Of a DNA stretch of 64,000 bases, positions 9,060 to 18,942 are shown piece by piece. Every line of letters begins with the position of its first letter. The first letter of the stretch is position 1. The position numbers and the translations under genes were made by a program. Below the pieces are notes generated by a model. The model worked only from the letters and a program-made list of their open reading frames with translations, was not told the DNA's origin and did no database searches. Source of the DNA: Tritrichomonas musculus (taxonomy: Eukaryota > Parabasalia > Tritrichomonadida > Tritrichomonadidae); contig JAPFFF010000004.1 of NCBI GenBank assembly GCA_039105265.1, forward strand, positions 744,001 through 808,000, given 5' to 3'.

Positions 9060-10805
9060 ATGTCAAGCCCCCCTCCACCTCCACCCCCTCCTCCTCCACC
9101 ACCGCCCCCTCCACCTCCTCCACCTCCATCATCTGCACCAAAGCCAGTTGCAACAGGTGGAATTACTTCTCTATCACCAGATAACATGCCAAAACTAAGA
9201 AAAGTTCCAGCACCATCTGAAAAACCTCCTCCCCCAAAGCCTGCTGCCACTATGAGTCTTGCAGATCAACTTAATGCTAGATTTGCTAAGAAAAAGGCAG
9301 CTGCAGGTGGTGCCCCACCATCAGCTCCTCCCCCGCCACCATCAACTCCTCCGCCACCACCATCAACTCCTCCACCGCCATCAACTCCTCCACCGCCACC
9401 ATCGACTCCTCCTCCACCTCCAAGCGTTCCTCCTCCACCTCCATCTGTTCCACCACCGCCCCCACGAGGTGGATCAGATGATTCAGATGCACCACCAACA
9501 CCACCTGCAAGACCTCCTCCTCCTCCATCTTCGCCACCACCTCCACCATTTGTTCCTCCACCTCCAAAGGATGATTCTGAAGATGAGCCTGAATACGATT
9601 CTGAAAGTGAGGAATGCCCAGAGGACCCACCTAGTGAGAAGCCACCTCCCCCGCCGAGATCTGCGCCTCGTCCTCCTTCTTCTGCGCCACGTCCTCCAGA
9701 TTCAGATGAGCAAAGTGAATCTGATGAAATATCTGACACTGTTTTGCAAATGTATAAAGCAGTTGATATTGTTCCTGATGGTCAATCTCATTGGCAAATA
9801 TTTTCAAAAATTGAATCCCTTCGCGATCAAATCTCGAAAAAGGCAGATGAAGCTCTTTCACAAATAAATGAAAATCCTGAAAATCCCCTTATCGATTTTT
9901 ATGCACCAATTGAAGATTTTTATAAAAGCATTACCAAAGAGATAGAAACTGCAGCAGAACAGCTTGTTGTTTCAATTGGATCTCGAACAGAAAGAGTTGA
10001 AAAGGCAAATAGGCACTTGATTGAAGATAGTAAAAAGTTTAGAAAAGCGCAATCTACTGCAAACAATAACTATTTCAAGAAATCTTATTATTCATTCCCT
10101 GCTGTTCAATATAACTACATGCCACAGCCAAATTATGCATTAGATTATCATTCGATTTATGTTTTCCCACCAGGATGCCCAATAAATCAAGAAATGATGG
10201 ATGTCTATGGTGCTTATGATGAGCCAGTTTCTGCAAATGATCTTGTTAGTAATCTTGCAGATGATGAAGCCCCAACCAGATTCTTTGACGATGCAACTTT
10301 ATTCTTTAATGTACCTGGTAGTATTAAAGATCCATTTAGAACTGCTAAAGATAAGGAGAATCAAAATGAAGTTTTAGGTGACCAAGCCTCTAACGTTCAT
10401 GGTGGAGTTGAAGGTGAAGGTGAACAAGAGACTGATAATGAGGACGAAACTACACAATCAAAGAAAGAATCTAAGAAAGAAAAGAAGAAGAAAGAAGAAA
10501 GAAAATCTGCATCAAAGAGAAGGAAAGCAACAAGAAAAGATGAAGGATCTGCAAGCAATTCCTCAAGAAGAGGAAGTGCTGCATCAGAACAAGATAATGA
10601 TAATAACGAAGATGAAGTAGCGCCATCACCAGTAGGCGGAGATGCTCCACCTCCACCACCCCCGCCTCCACCACCACCTCCACCTCCTCCACCTCCACCA
10701 CCTCCTCCTCCTGCTGCACCAGCTCCAAAGACATCTTCAGTTGGAATTACATCTCTTTCTCCAGATAATATGCCGAAACTGAGGAAAGTCGACCCGCCCC
10801 CGTGA
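9060..10805 (+). CDS. SCAR/WAVE-like proline-rich actin regulator
   Basis: 581 residues. An N-terminal block (1-220) has poly-proline runs, including 22 consecutive prolines, the motif GITSLSPDNMPKLRKV and a SLADQLNARFAKKK helix. The middle (235-430) is helical and resembles the WAVE homology domain: a hydrophobic coiled segment, then KKFRKAQSTANNNYFKKSYY, then a segment ending in two Phe-rich patches, followed by a basic KKESKKEKKKKEERK tract as in SCAR proteins. A second poly-proline run precedes another copy of GITSLSPDNMPKLRKV at the extreme C-terminus. The PKLRKV end resembles the LKKV end of a WH2 actin-binding motif. Profilin and actin binding are thus likely; SCAR identity is inference from pattern. 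WASH is an alternative. Confidence 0.55.
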   Translation: MSSPPPPPPPPPPPPPPPPPPPPSSAPKPVATGGITSLSPDNMPKLRKVPAPSEKPPPPKPAATMSLADQLNARFAKKKAAAGGAPPSAPPPPPSTPPPPPSTPPPPSTPPPPPSTPPPPPSVPPPPPSVPPPPPRGGSDDSDAPPTPPARPPPPPSSPPPPPFVPPPPKDDSEDEPEYDSESEECPEDPPSEKPPPPPRSAPRPPSSAPRPPDSDEQSESDEISDTVLQMYKAVDIVPDGQSHWQIFSKIESLRDQISKKADEALSQINENPENPLIDFYAPIEDFYKSITKEIETAAEQLVVSIGSRTERVEKANRHLIEDSKKFRKAQSTANNNYFKKSYYSFPAVQYNYMPQPNYALDYHSIYVFPPGCPINQEMMDVYGAYDEPVSANDLVSNLADDEAPTRFFDDATLFFNVPGSIKDPFRTAKDKENQNEVLGDQASNVHGGVEGEGEQETDNEDETTQSKKESKKEKKKKEERKSASKRRKATRKDEGSASNSSRRGSAASEQDNDNNEDEVAPSPVGGDAPPPPPPPPPPPPPPPPPPPPPPAAPAPKTSSVGITSLSPDNMPKLRKVDPPP

Positions 10806-10852
10806 TAATAATTTCATTTGAATGAAGGGACTTAAAAAATTACCTAGCTTAG

Positions 10853-10883
<31 letters not shown>

Positions 10884-11123
10884 TTTTATATTAAATTTTC
10901 AAAAGTTTACAATATTTTTTTACATAAAATTAAAAATGTAATTATCTTTTAAAAGAAATTTGCAGCAGGAATTGTTTTTGAAGAAAACTAATGTGTTATA
11001 TGATGAATAAAATATGCAATGAGGAGTTTGCATAGAACTTAAGTAATTATACCAAAATCAGCTTTTTCCTTTTTTTTTGTATTCATAAAGAGATAGAAAA
11101 AATTTCACTCATTATTTACATCA
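10806..11123. other. Spacer with T26 tract
   Basis: AT-rich spacer after the proline-rich gene. A run of 26 T lies at 10853-10878, about 50 bases after the stop. An initiator-like TCATTA precedes the next gene. Nothing else is seen. Confidence 0.6.
11109..11114 (+). promoter_or_regulatory. Candidate initiator (TCATTA)
   Basis: TCATTA fits the trichomonad initiator TCAYTW. Its +1 A at 11111 is 13 bases before ATG 11124, as expected for the short leaders of this group. Confidence 0.4.
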
Positions 11124-12899
11124 ATGTTTAGAAGGAGTTTATATATTAGTCATACGGTTGACTATCAAGTCAGCCCTTCTGAGCTAGATTTCATTGAGCA
11201 TTTAGAGGATTTCAATTTCATGACTTTGGCTCGTGATGATCAAAAATTGATAGATTATTTTATAGATCATTTTGATTTTCTACTAAAATATGCGTTTCGT
11301 CTTAATGCAATTAGTGATAAGCGGCTTTATTCAAAAGCAACTTCTGTTTTTCTAGCTGATCATCCAACAATTCGCGAACAATTTCATCAAAAAACGCATC
11401 TTAACAGCTTTATCTTGCGATACACTCAAAACATTGAAGAATACAAATCAGAATCGCATGCTGCTTTTTTCGATCTACTCCCCCGCCTTATTATGACAGA
11501 CGACCAGAAAAAAATTTATCCAGAGTTTTTAAAAAAGACATTCTTTCAGGACATTTTGGAAAATATTAACATTCAGCCAGCTTTTGAATTTTTATGCAAT
11601 CTTCCAAATATTATTCCTGTATCACTTCATACGCCTTTATTTACTGTTGAAATACCTCAGATGATTGTTCAAATACTAAAGAATGATGGTGAAATTGATT
11701 CAGATGATAGTGATTATAATGATATCCTAGATTCTGAAAATGAATCTGAAAGTGCTCAACAGAATGAAGGCAAATCAGAAAATGATATAAATAAAGATGA
11801 TAATAGTAGTATAGATAATCGTGAAAAAACGCAAAAGAAAAATTCCAAGAAAAAGTCACAAAATACGCCAAATGATATTGATGATTTCAATAATGATGAA
11901 ATAGAAAGAGACTTCAAAACTGAACAAAAAATTCAAAGAACGCAGAATTTGTTCATTTATTATGTAAAACAAAGAATGATCACAGATATCCCAGCAACTT
12001 TAATGTTTGATGATTCATTTGAAGAAATTGTTAAAAATTCAATTACTGAACGGCGGCCTGAAACTTTTGAACTCATCCAATTTTTGATGACAATTCAGAA
12101 TGATCTTTATCCATCAAATAAATGGAATGATATTTATGGAATTATTCTTGCTCATTTCAATGATTACTGCAAAGTAATTCTTCATACAAAACCATTTGGT
12201 TTATGCAGTAAATATTGTATCAATCTTACTTGTGCAATTATAATGTCAACAAAGAAACTCAATGACACTTTCATTGAAGTTTTTCTTGCTCTTACGGAAT
12301 CATTTTTCAAATATGAAATAATCAAAGACGAGCCAAAAAATCAGAAAAAATCAATTTTAATTGACCCAAATAGAAGTCACTTCTTTAAGCCAAATCTTGG
12401 TCATGATAAGGGCTCAGATGATAATAATGAAAATGGCTCCGATAATAAAGTTATTGAAAGGAATCGAAATTATACTAATCGTAATTCTTTTCTTCACAGC
12501 TGCTACTTATTTATAGTTAAATTGTTATTGAACTTAAACTTGCTTTCTGAAGATTTAATTGAAAAGTCTGACTTGCCAAATAGAATTGTCGATTTTTTCC
12601 TAGCCAAATCTCCAAAAATGTTCGCCGCTCAAACGGGGCAATGCATGGAGTTATTCATTGTTTTCGACCCAATTGTTTCAAATTTAAGTTTAGTTGATAA
12701 AGAAGATTGGGATAAAGTCAAGCATATCGTTGAAGAAAAGAAAGTAATTTTATCTAAGCCCTATGGAAAACCATCAGGTCTGAATGATTCAAAAACAAAA
12801 ACATCAAGTAAGCCCCAAGGAAATTTCACTATTCAGCCATTCATTTTTATTTTTATTTTAGGTATGCTCGTCGCATTTCTAATCAAATTTATTAATTAG
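11124..12899 (+). CDS. SAPS-like (PP6/Sit4-associated) protein with C-terminal membrane anchor
   Basis: 591 residues from ATG 11124. The N-terminal 200 residues are helical and follow the pattern of the SAPS family, regulatory subunits of PP6/Sit4 phosphatases: SELDFIEHLEDFNF, then QKLIDYFIDHFDFLLKYAF, then a segment like YSKATSVFLADHPTIREQF, then repeated helices. Residues 190-255 are acidic and asparagine-rich. The last 20 residues (IQPFIFIFILGMLVAFLIKF) form one hydrophobic segment at the very C-terminus, typical of a tail-anchored protein. A membrane tail is not a usual SAPS feature, so this would tether a phosphatase regulator to a membrane. The family call rests on pattern only. An unknown tail-anchored ARM-type protein is the alternative. 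Confidence 0.5.
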   Translation: MFRRSLYISHTVDYQVSPSELDFIEHLEDFNFMTLARDDQKLIDYFIDHFDFLLKYAFRLNAISDKRLYSKATSVFLADHPTIREQFHQKTHLNSFILRYTQNIEEYKSESHAAFFDLLPRLIMTDDQKKIYPEFLKKTFFQDILENINIQPAFEFLCNLPNIIPVSLHTPLFTVEIPQMIVQILKNDGEIDSDDSDYNDILDSENESESAQQNEGKSENDINKDDNSSIDNREKTQKKNSKKKSQNTPNDIDDFNNDEIERDFKTEQKIQRTQNLFIYYVKQRMITDIPATLMFDDSFEEIVKNSITERRPETFELIQFLMTIQNDLYPSNKWNDIYGIILAHFNDYCKVILHTKPFGLCSKYCINLTCAIIMSTKKLNDTFIEVFLALTESFFKYEIIKDEPKNQKKSILIDPNRSHFFKPNLGHDKGSDDNNENGSDNKVIERNRNYTNRNSFLHSCYLFIVKLLLNLNLLSEDLIEKSDLPNRIVDFFLAKSPKMFAAQTGQCMELFIVFDPIVSNLSLVDKEDWDKVKHIVEEKKVILSKPYGKPSGLNDSKTKTSSKPQGNFTIQPFIFIFILGMLVAFLIKFIN

Positions 12900-13181
12900 T
12901 TTCTTTTTAACTATTTTTAGGTATGTATGTATTCAATGTATATAGTTTTATTATATTATTAAATCTTTCATCGTCATTTATTTTTTACTTTTTTTTTATT
13001 TTATTTTTTTTCTTTGAATGAATTGAATGGTATAGAAAAAGTTTAATTTTATAAAAAAATGCTTATTTCTTTAAAACTTATGAAATATAAACTTAATGTT
13101 TATTTAAAATATTATCCCAATAATGAGTTTATTCACAGAGCTGGTTTAAAACAAATTATAATGAGAGAAATTCCAATTTGC

Positions 13182-15011
13182 TTATTTCTTATTTCTCTGG
13201 TCTTTTTTTGTTTTGTGAGAATTATCATTCATTTGAGTCGTGTTTTGTGTGCTCAACTTTGATGTTCTTGTTTGGCCTAGATTTCTAGGTCTTGAGAGTG
13301 TTTCCATTGCCTGAAGACTGTGTTCTTCTTGAGCAAGAGAGAGAGGTGTTTTTCCTGTTGAATCTGGTGTAGTAACGTTAATTCCTCTTTCAATGAAGAA
13401 TTCAAGAATATTTGCACGATTAGCATCAGCTGCATAATGAACTGGGGTTCTCCCTAAAATGTCAGTTACATCAGGTTTTGCACCTTGAAGAGTTAATGTA
13501 TGAACTAGCTCAAGATTTCCTGTTTGGCAGGCAATGTGTAATGGCGTTCTTTGTTTCAAGTCATATGATTGGCATTCTGAGCCATAGCCGAGTAAAACCT
13601 TAACCATCTCAATATCCTGGCGTTTACAAGCGAGATGAATTGGAAGTTTATTAAATAAATAAAAATATAAAATTCCAGCTTTGTCGGCTATTGCAACACT
13701 CGCGCCTGCTTTTAGAAGTAATTGAACGACAGGAAGGGATGAATATTTTGTAGCGAAATGAAGTGGAGTTGAATTAAAACAAAATTGAAAATACCATTTT
13801 AAGATAATTAAACAATTGAAACGCTATTCAAAAAAAAAAATTGATGTTAAAATTGTTTGTGCATTAAAATCTACTCTATGATCTAAAAGGTATTGAACAA
13901 TATTTAATTTGTCATCATGAGTAGCAAAATGAAGTGGAGTCCAGCCATTTTTATCTTTTGATTCTAAATCTCCTCCATTTTCTGCAAGTAAAACAAAAAA
14001 TTCAAGCGAGCCATTTGCAGCTGCAATATGAAGAGGAGTTTGATGTTAAATTCTTTTTAAAGCACCTTCGCTATTTTTTGCATTAATTAATTCTGTATAT
14101 TTAATTAAAAGTTGTCCAATATCGACATATCCAGTTTGCGCAGCAAAATGAAGAGCATTATCCTTTTCAACAGTTATTACATCAGGGTCAGCTTTTTGAG
14201 ATAAAAGAAATTCAACAATTGAGGCATTTCCTAACCTTGCTGCCAAATGTAATGGAGCACGATTAAAATTATTAATTATAAAAATTCCAAAAAAAACATA
14301 TAATATAATTCCATCGTCTTTTTGATTCGGATTTGCACCATTTTCTACTAAAAATTGAACAGCTTCTAAGCAACATGTTTCAACGCAAGCATGTAGTGGA
14401 GTCCGTTGAGTTTTTGAAAAAATTAATAGTAACGCCACTAACAAAAATGAATTGAAATCCAATAGTTCTTATGATTGACTGAGCATTCATGGTTGATAAA
14501 AAATTCAATTGTCGGGACTGATGATGACATTGCTGCATAATGAAGGGCGTTGGAATGAATAAAACAATAGAAATATTATGAGTTTTTACATATAAAAATT
14601 AAAAACATCATTTAAAAAAATTGATTTGAAATTGAATCAAACGCTTTAAAATCAGCACAATTATCTTCTAAGTAAGGTAAAATAGCGTCTTGTCCTCCAT
14701 CTGCGGCAAAATGAGTAGGTAGTCTATAAATTATAGGAATAAAACGCCATTTACCAAAAAAATAATTTGAAACTTTAAAACTTAAAAAATAAAATATCAT
14801 CTGGCGTAAATAAATCATAACCATGATCCAAAAAGTATTGAAGACAATTAATAGATCCATAATAAGCGGCAACACAAGTTAATGGCGGATTCTGATTCAT
14901 TATTATTGGTGAATCAGGAGGAATTTTGGATATACATGTTTCTGTGAATTCTCCATTTTCGATTAATGAAGAAACTGTTTCAATATCATCAGCAGAAATT
15001 GCATTATACAT
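13182..15011 (-). pseudogene. Ankyrin-repeat gene with seven AT-rich interruptions
   Basis: From ATG 15011 (MYNAISADDIETVSSLIENG) to the stop at 13182 the strand encodes about twelve ankyrin repeats, typical of the large trichomonad ankyrin families. The C-terminal part from 13652 down is clean (KLPIHLA, QRTPLHIA, GRTPVHYAA, GKTPLSLA) and ends in a basic tail. Before that, seven AT-rich stretches of 24-81 bases interrupt the repeats at 14726-14795, 14552-14632, 14409-14464, 14265-14312, 14043-14066, 13776-13856 and 13653-13676. Each lies just before the TPLH-type motif. Five lengths are multiples of three (81, 48, 24, 81, 24). The other two (70 and 56) shift frame but together restore it. Several contain stops. 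None has GT...AG ends or the trichomonad splice motifs. It is either a pseudogene or a gene with unusual removable sequences. Confidence 0.6.
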
Positions 15012-15135
15012 TTGTAATATAAAAATTTTTTAACGTGTAAATTTGATTTCAATTGATTTTAATCGTCATTTCTATTTCGCAGCATTCCAATGTGCATCAA
15101 TCCATGCAAAAAAAAAAAACATATATGTTTAAATA

Positions 15136-15165
15136 TAAAAAGAAAAGAAAAGAAAAGAAGAGAGA
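15136..15165. repeat. (AAAAG)n microsatellite
   Basis: A short AAAAG-type tandem run between the Myb stop and the ankyrin ATG. No function is evident. Confidence 0.7.
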
Positions 15166-15228
15166 AAAATAAAAACATATAACTACTTTACTCTTTAATT
15201 CTATAAATTAAAAATAATATAACAGTAA

Positions 15229-16392
15229 TTAATAAAGGTTGAAAATATCTGATTCATTAGTATCAAGATAGCAAAGGTTGCATAATTTTAATTCATCATC
15301 GTTAGAAATTGAACTTGAATCAATATCATCAAATAAGTTATCAATTTGATCGTCATTCAAATCCAATGAAACATTCTCATCTTCAGATTCACTTGGTGCT
15401 GGTGAAGGAGATGATGAAGGTGATGATGGTGATGATGAAGAACTCTGTCCAAATCCAATTGATTCTGTACGTGGAACAACATTTGGTTTAACATTAATAG
15501 TATTATTATAATTATAGCCGCATCTACTATAGTTGTTAAAATTATTCTGACACATTGCAAAGTTATTGGGTATTTGGTAAGGCATGTGTGCATTCTGTTG
15601 AACATTAAGTTGAATTGAATGTGTCTGATTAGGAGAATAATATCCGCAATTTACTCCATTATACATGGCAGAATATCCATTAGAGAATATTTCTGGTTGA
15701 ATTGGGCTTAATTGTTGAGGATGAGAAATATAATTTTGGCCAGCCCAAATTGGGAACATTGGAGCTGAAGCATTTGGCTTAATAACTGAAGGTGGAGAAT
15801 AAATACCTTGTACTGCTTCGTTAAAATATACATTATCGTTTTTATGAGCCATCATGTAATTTTGAGCTCTTGATTCTTTTTCACAGTTTTGCTTTTCAGC
15901 ATTAACGCTTGAAGCAATAGAAGCGGAACGACTAACGAAGTAGTTCCATCTGTTCTTGATGGCATTTGGGCTTCTGTTTGTGAAATATTCTTTAATAACT
16001 GCCCATTTTGGACCATATTCTTGATATTTTCTATAGAGGAGTTCATCTTCCTCCTTGGACCACTCTCCGTTGAAGAATCCTGGAATGAGATAGTTTGAGT
16101 ATCTGTCTCTGCATTGACGAGCAGTTCTATTATTTGGCATGTTCTTTGCGATTTGGTCCCATTTTCTTGGTCCCATTTCAGAAACAAGTTTGCTTAATAA
16201 TTTATCTTCTTCTTCTGTGAACTTTCTCCTAGATGTTGTTGATCCTGAAGAAGATCCTTTGCTGCTTGGTGTTTTTGCAGCAGTTGATTGATCACAACTT
16301 GTAGATATGTTACTATCTTGGTTGTCGTTGTTGCTGCATGGTGATTCAATGCTGCTTGAGAAATCATCTAAGTAAAGAGAAGCTGCTTCCAT
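15229..16392 (-). CDS. R2R3-Myb transcription factor
   Basis: 387 residues from ATG 16392 (MEAASLYLDDF); the frame extends upstream to 16491 only via TTG. Two Myb repeats occupy residues 54-155. R2 is RRKFTEEEDKLL ... RKWDQIAKNM ... TARQCRDRYSNYL, with Phe in place of the first Trp and Tyr at the third position, as is common in protist Mybs. R3 is EWSKEEDELL ... KWAVIKEYF ... NAIKNRWNYF. The rest is Ser/Asn/Pro-rich with an acidic C-terminal 60 residues (DLNDDQIDNLFDDID), a likely activation region. Trichomonad Mybs bind promoter Myb-recognition elements and initiator regions. A TCATTT hexamer lies 52 bases upstream on the minus strand (16441-16446). Confidence 0.92.
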   Translation of the reverse strand: MEAASLYLDDFSSSIESPCSNNDNQDSNISTSCDQSTAAKTPSSKGSSSGSTTSRRKFTEEEDKLLSKLVSEMGPRKWDQIAKNMPNNRTARQCRDRYSNYLIPGFFNGEWSKEEDELLYRKYQEYGPKWAVIKEYFTNRSPNAIKNRWNYFVSRSASIASSVNAEKQNCEKESRAQNYMMAHKNDNVYFNEAVQGIYSPPSVIKPNASAPMFPIWAGQNYISHPQQLSPIQPEIFSNGYSAMYNGVNCGYYSPNQTHSIQLNVQQNAHMPYQIPNNFAMCQNNFNNYSRCGYNYNNTINVKPNVVPRTESIGFGQSSSSSPSSPSSSPSPAPSESEDENVSLDLNDDQIDNLFDDIDSSSISNDDELKLCNLCYLDTNESDIFNLY

Positions 16393-16616
16393 TGTGTGTT
16401 TTGATTTGGGAATGGTATATATCTGTCTTTTCTTTCGAAAAAATGATATGATTAATTGGTTATATGAAATTTGAGAAGAAATAGAAATCAATTGAATTGA
16501 AAAATGAAGACCAAAAATGTAATATATTAATTAATATTCTTTAATTTTAAAATTAAGCTACAAAAGAAATCTTTTAAAAATTGTGATAATTAATCTTTAA
16601 TACAAAAACTACATTA

Positions 16617-16831
16617 TGCGTCCACTTTTTGTGTAACTTCATCATATCACATCATTTAAATGTATTTTTTATATTTTAGGTTTATTTGAAATAAATTATT
16701 TAAATATTCTCTTTTTCTGCAAATTTTATTTTTAAGAACTATATTGGAAATTATAAGAAAAAGTGGAAGCATAATGAGGTTTTGTGAATAAAAGTTTTTG
16801 TTATGTGAAACCATATCAAAAAGTGGACGCA
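16617..16831. mobile_element. Short TIR element (Tc1/mariner-type MITE)
   Basis: A 215-base element bounded by perfect 15-base inverted repeats: TGCGTCCACTTTTTG at 16617-16631 and its complement at 16817-16831. Each end is flanked by TA (16615-16616 and 16832-16833), the target duplication of Tc1/mariner elements. The interior has no credible transposase. A second, degenerate copy of the right end (AAAAAGTGGAAGCATAATGA) lies inside near 16759-16779, hinting at a nested or internally duplicated element. It sits about 225 bases upstream of the Myb start. Confidence 0.7.
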
Positions 16832-17286
16832 TAATCATCCACGTAAAAGAATGAATTCAAATCTATAGAAAATAAATTTTTTTTTTATTTTTTCTGAAAA
16901 AAAAAAGATAAATAAAAAACAATTATTAGCTTTTTAAGATCAAATTATATATAGAATCCTAAATCAGAAAACTGCTCATGTTTATAACCGAATATGAAAT
17001 TTTATACTCAATGAAACTATTCAATTTTACATTGTACGATGATAATTCAATGTTTATTCGTTTTTTTTTTTTTTTTTTTATTCATAAAAATAGAAGTCTG
17101 ATGATAAAAAATTGGTATTATTTTTCATTTCTGGTTTCTAGATAGAATAATACCAATTTTATATTAGTTTTTTTTTTTTTTTTTTTCGGGATATAAAAAT
17201 CTCCAAAACAAAAAATATGGATATTTTTATATTATAACATTATTAGAAAAAATTTTAGCTTTTAAATAGTATTTCGAATAAAATGC

Positions 17287-17523
17287 TTAAGGTACAAATC
17301 TAGTACGTTATAAATTGAGAGAAAGAACGTTATATATTTGAGACCCCTTACCCTATTGAAAAAGTTTTATTTTGAATGAGTGTCAGATTTGAAATTCTGA
17401 ACTTTATTTTTTTTTATAAAATTTTTATGATAAATATATTTTTTTTTTATATAACATGTCGTTTAGTTTAATAAAGTGTCAAAAAATTTTGCGGTTTCTA
17501 AACGTACTAGATTTGTACCTTAA
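17287..17523. mobile_element. Short TIR element with 23-base inverted ends
   Basis: Perfect 23-base inverted repeats at 17287-17309 and 17501-17523, beginning TTAAGGTACAAATC and ending GTACGTT. The outer TTAA could be a piggyBac-type target duplication, or the central TA a Tc1/mariner one; the sequence cannot decide. The 190-base interior has no transposase, so this is a non-autonomous element. A degenerate form of the hairpin sequence to its right also occurs to its left near 17238-17265 (TTATTAGAAAAAATTTTAGC), so it may have inserted into an older repeat. Confidence 0.65.
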
Positions 17524-17525
17524 TA

Positions 17526-17587
17526 TTATGAGAAAAGATTTTAGATTTTGTAATATTGTTCTCAAAATCTAAAATCTTTTCTCATAA
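17526..17587. repeat. Perfect 25-base hairpin
   Basis: TTATGAGAAAAGATTTTAGA... (17526-17550) is exactly complementary to 17563-17587, with a 12-base loop. It lies directly beside the TIR element at 17287-17523. It may be a remnant of a palindromic transposon end or form a cruciform. Confidence 0.75.
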
Positions 17588-18600
17588 ATTTTTGCATTTG
17601 GGTCTTAAAAAGTTGATACAAAATTTTATATACAAAGATTAAATATAATAATATCTTGCAAATAAAAATGTTTTAATAACTCAATTCATAAATGATCTTA
17701 TATTTAATACCAAATGAAATAAATTTTCAAATTACTAATAGCGTTATATAGATAACAATAATCTCTCGAAATTTGAAAAGATTTCGGTTCTTTTAATTTT
17801 GAATAGTTTATTTTTAAGGAAAAAATAACGTTATTTAAAAAATTAAAAGATATGCATTTGCAAAAATAAAGAAATAAACAGACTTAAAATACTTTTTATT
17901 TTTTTAACAATTATCTTTTGTATATTTTAAAAGGCCTACGAGTGAAAGTTTGCTGGAAATGCTACAAATATAACATCTTATTTGGAGAAGAAAACAAAAA
18001 AACGATTTTTACTTCAAAAGGAACATATTTATTCAATATTCTAATTAAATAAACAACTTTTACAAATTTTTATCAAATAAATATCAAAATATTAAGCTTT
18101 TTTTTCTAAAAATTTTGAATATTTTATTTTCTCAAATTTACTAACTAGTTTTTGAATGGACTACCTTTTTTTTAATAAGCATTATAGAAAAGTATTCCGA
18201 GTATTTCTATGAGTTTAATGAAAAAGTTGATAATGTCGACCTGTTTTTCGTGATGTCGACCAGTTTATCGTCAAACTATTTTTATATAAAGATATAAAAT
18301 ATTATTCAATAATATATCATTGTATATTTTATTAAAAAGGCAAAAGATATGTATATTATGGCAATTGATCTCTAAAAGTAAATAGTATCATGTAATATGA
18401 TGATAAGATACGATAAAAATAGTATTTATTAAAATAAATTCAAATAAATAAATGAAATTCTCAAAATGAATATTATATTTTTTTTCTCCATCATCATCAA
18501 TATTTGGTCCTTAATAATAATTGATTCAACTCATATCAGCAATAAAGAAATATTTTTTAAATTTTGAAAATATCTCAAAAAATGAAAAAGCGGGGGGGTT

Positions 18601-18942
18601 TTACCCTTCGGACGTAATTGTAATTTTATGAAATGAAACTTATTTACATAATTTTTATTAAAAAAAAAGCAAAGAGGTTTAGTTTCGAACTCGATACTTT
18701 GAAATCAAATAAAATTTATCCTCTAAGCGAGAGCTCTCAAATTTGAAAGAATATAAAAATTATATTTAAAGATAAATATCCCTATTTTTCAAATACAACT
18801 TTTTTTAACTTTTTCTAAAAAAGTCGTATTCCAATTATTTTCACGTAGACGTAATCGTAAAACGTAATTGATTTCTTTTTCCTGGTCCATTTTATTGAAA
18901 AAGTTTAAACAGAACGTAATTTTTAAAACCACCAAAGGGCAA
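18601..18942. mobile_element. Dispersed TIR element with tRNA-like boxes, copy 1
   Basis: A 342-base copy of an element that recurs at 25627-26082. Ends are TTACCCTTCGGA and the complement of TTGCCCTTTGGT. On the minus strand there is an A-box-like TCGCTTAGAGG (18730-18720) followed 28 bases later by a B-box-like GAGTTCGAAACT (18692-18681), as in Pol III promoters. GGGTTTT occurs on both flanks, a possible imperfect target duplication. It is shorter than copy 2 through two internal deletions. Confidence 0.65.

Noticed and set aside
9023-9250. Minus-strand frame with long poly-glycine
   Set aside because: It is the reverse of the poly-proline codons of the SCAR-like gene.
12904-12930. GTATGT motifs as trichomonad 5' splice sites
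   Set aside because: They occur after a stop codon and no ACTAACACACAG acceptor follows. No canonical intron was found anywhere in the window.
13059-13262. 67-codon plus frame overlapping the ankyrin gene end
   Set aside because: It is a shadow of the ankyrin gene and spacer, with no protein-like character.
18681-18730. tRNA gene on the minus strand
   Set aside because: A and B boxes are present, but the D and anticodon stems do not pair well, no acceptor stem is seen and spacing differs between the two copies. Treated as part of the dispersed element.
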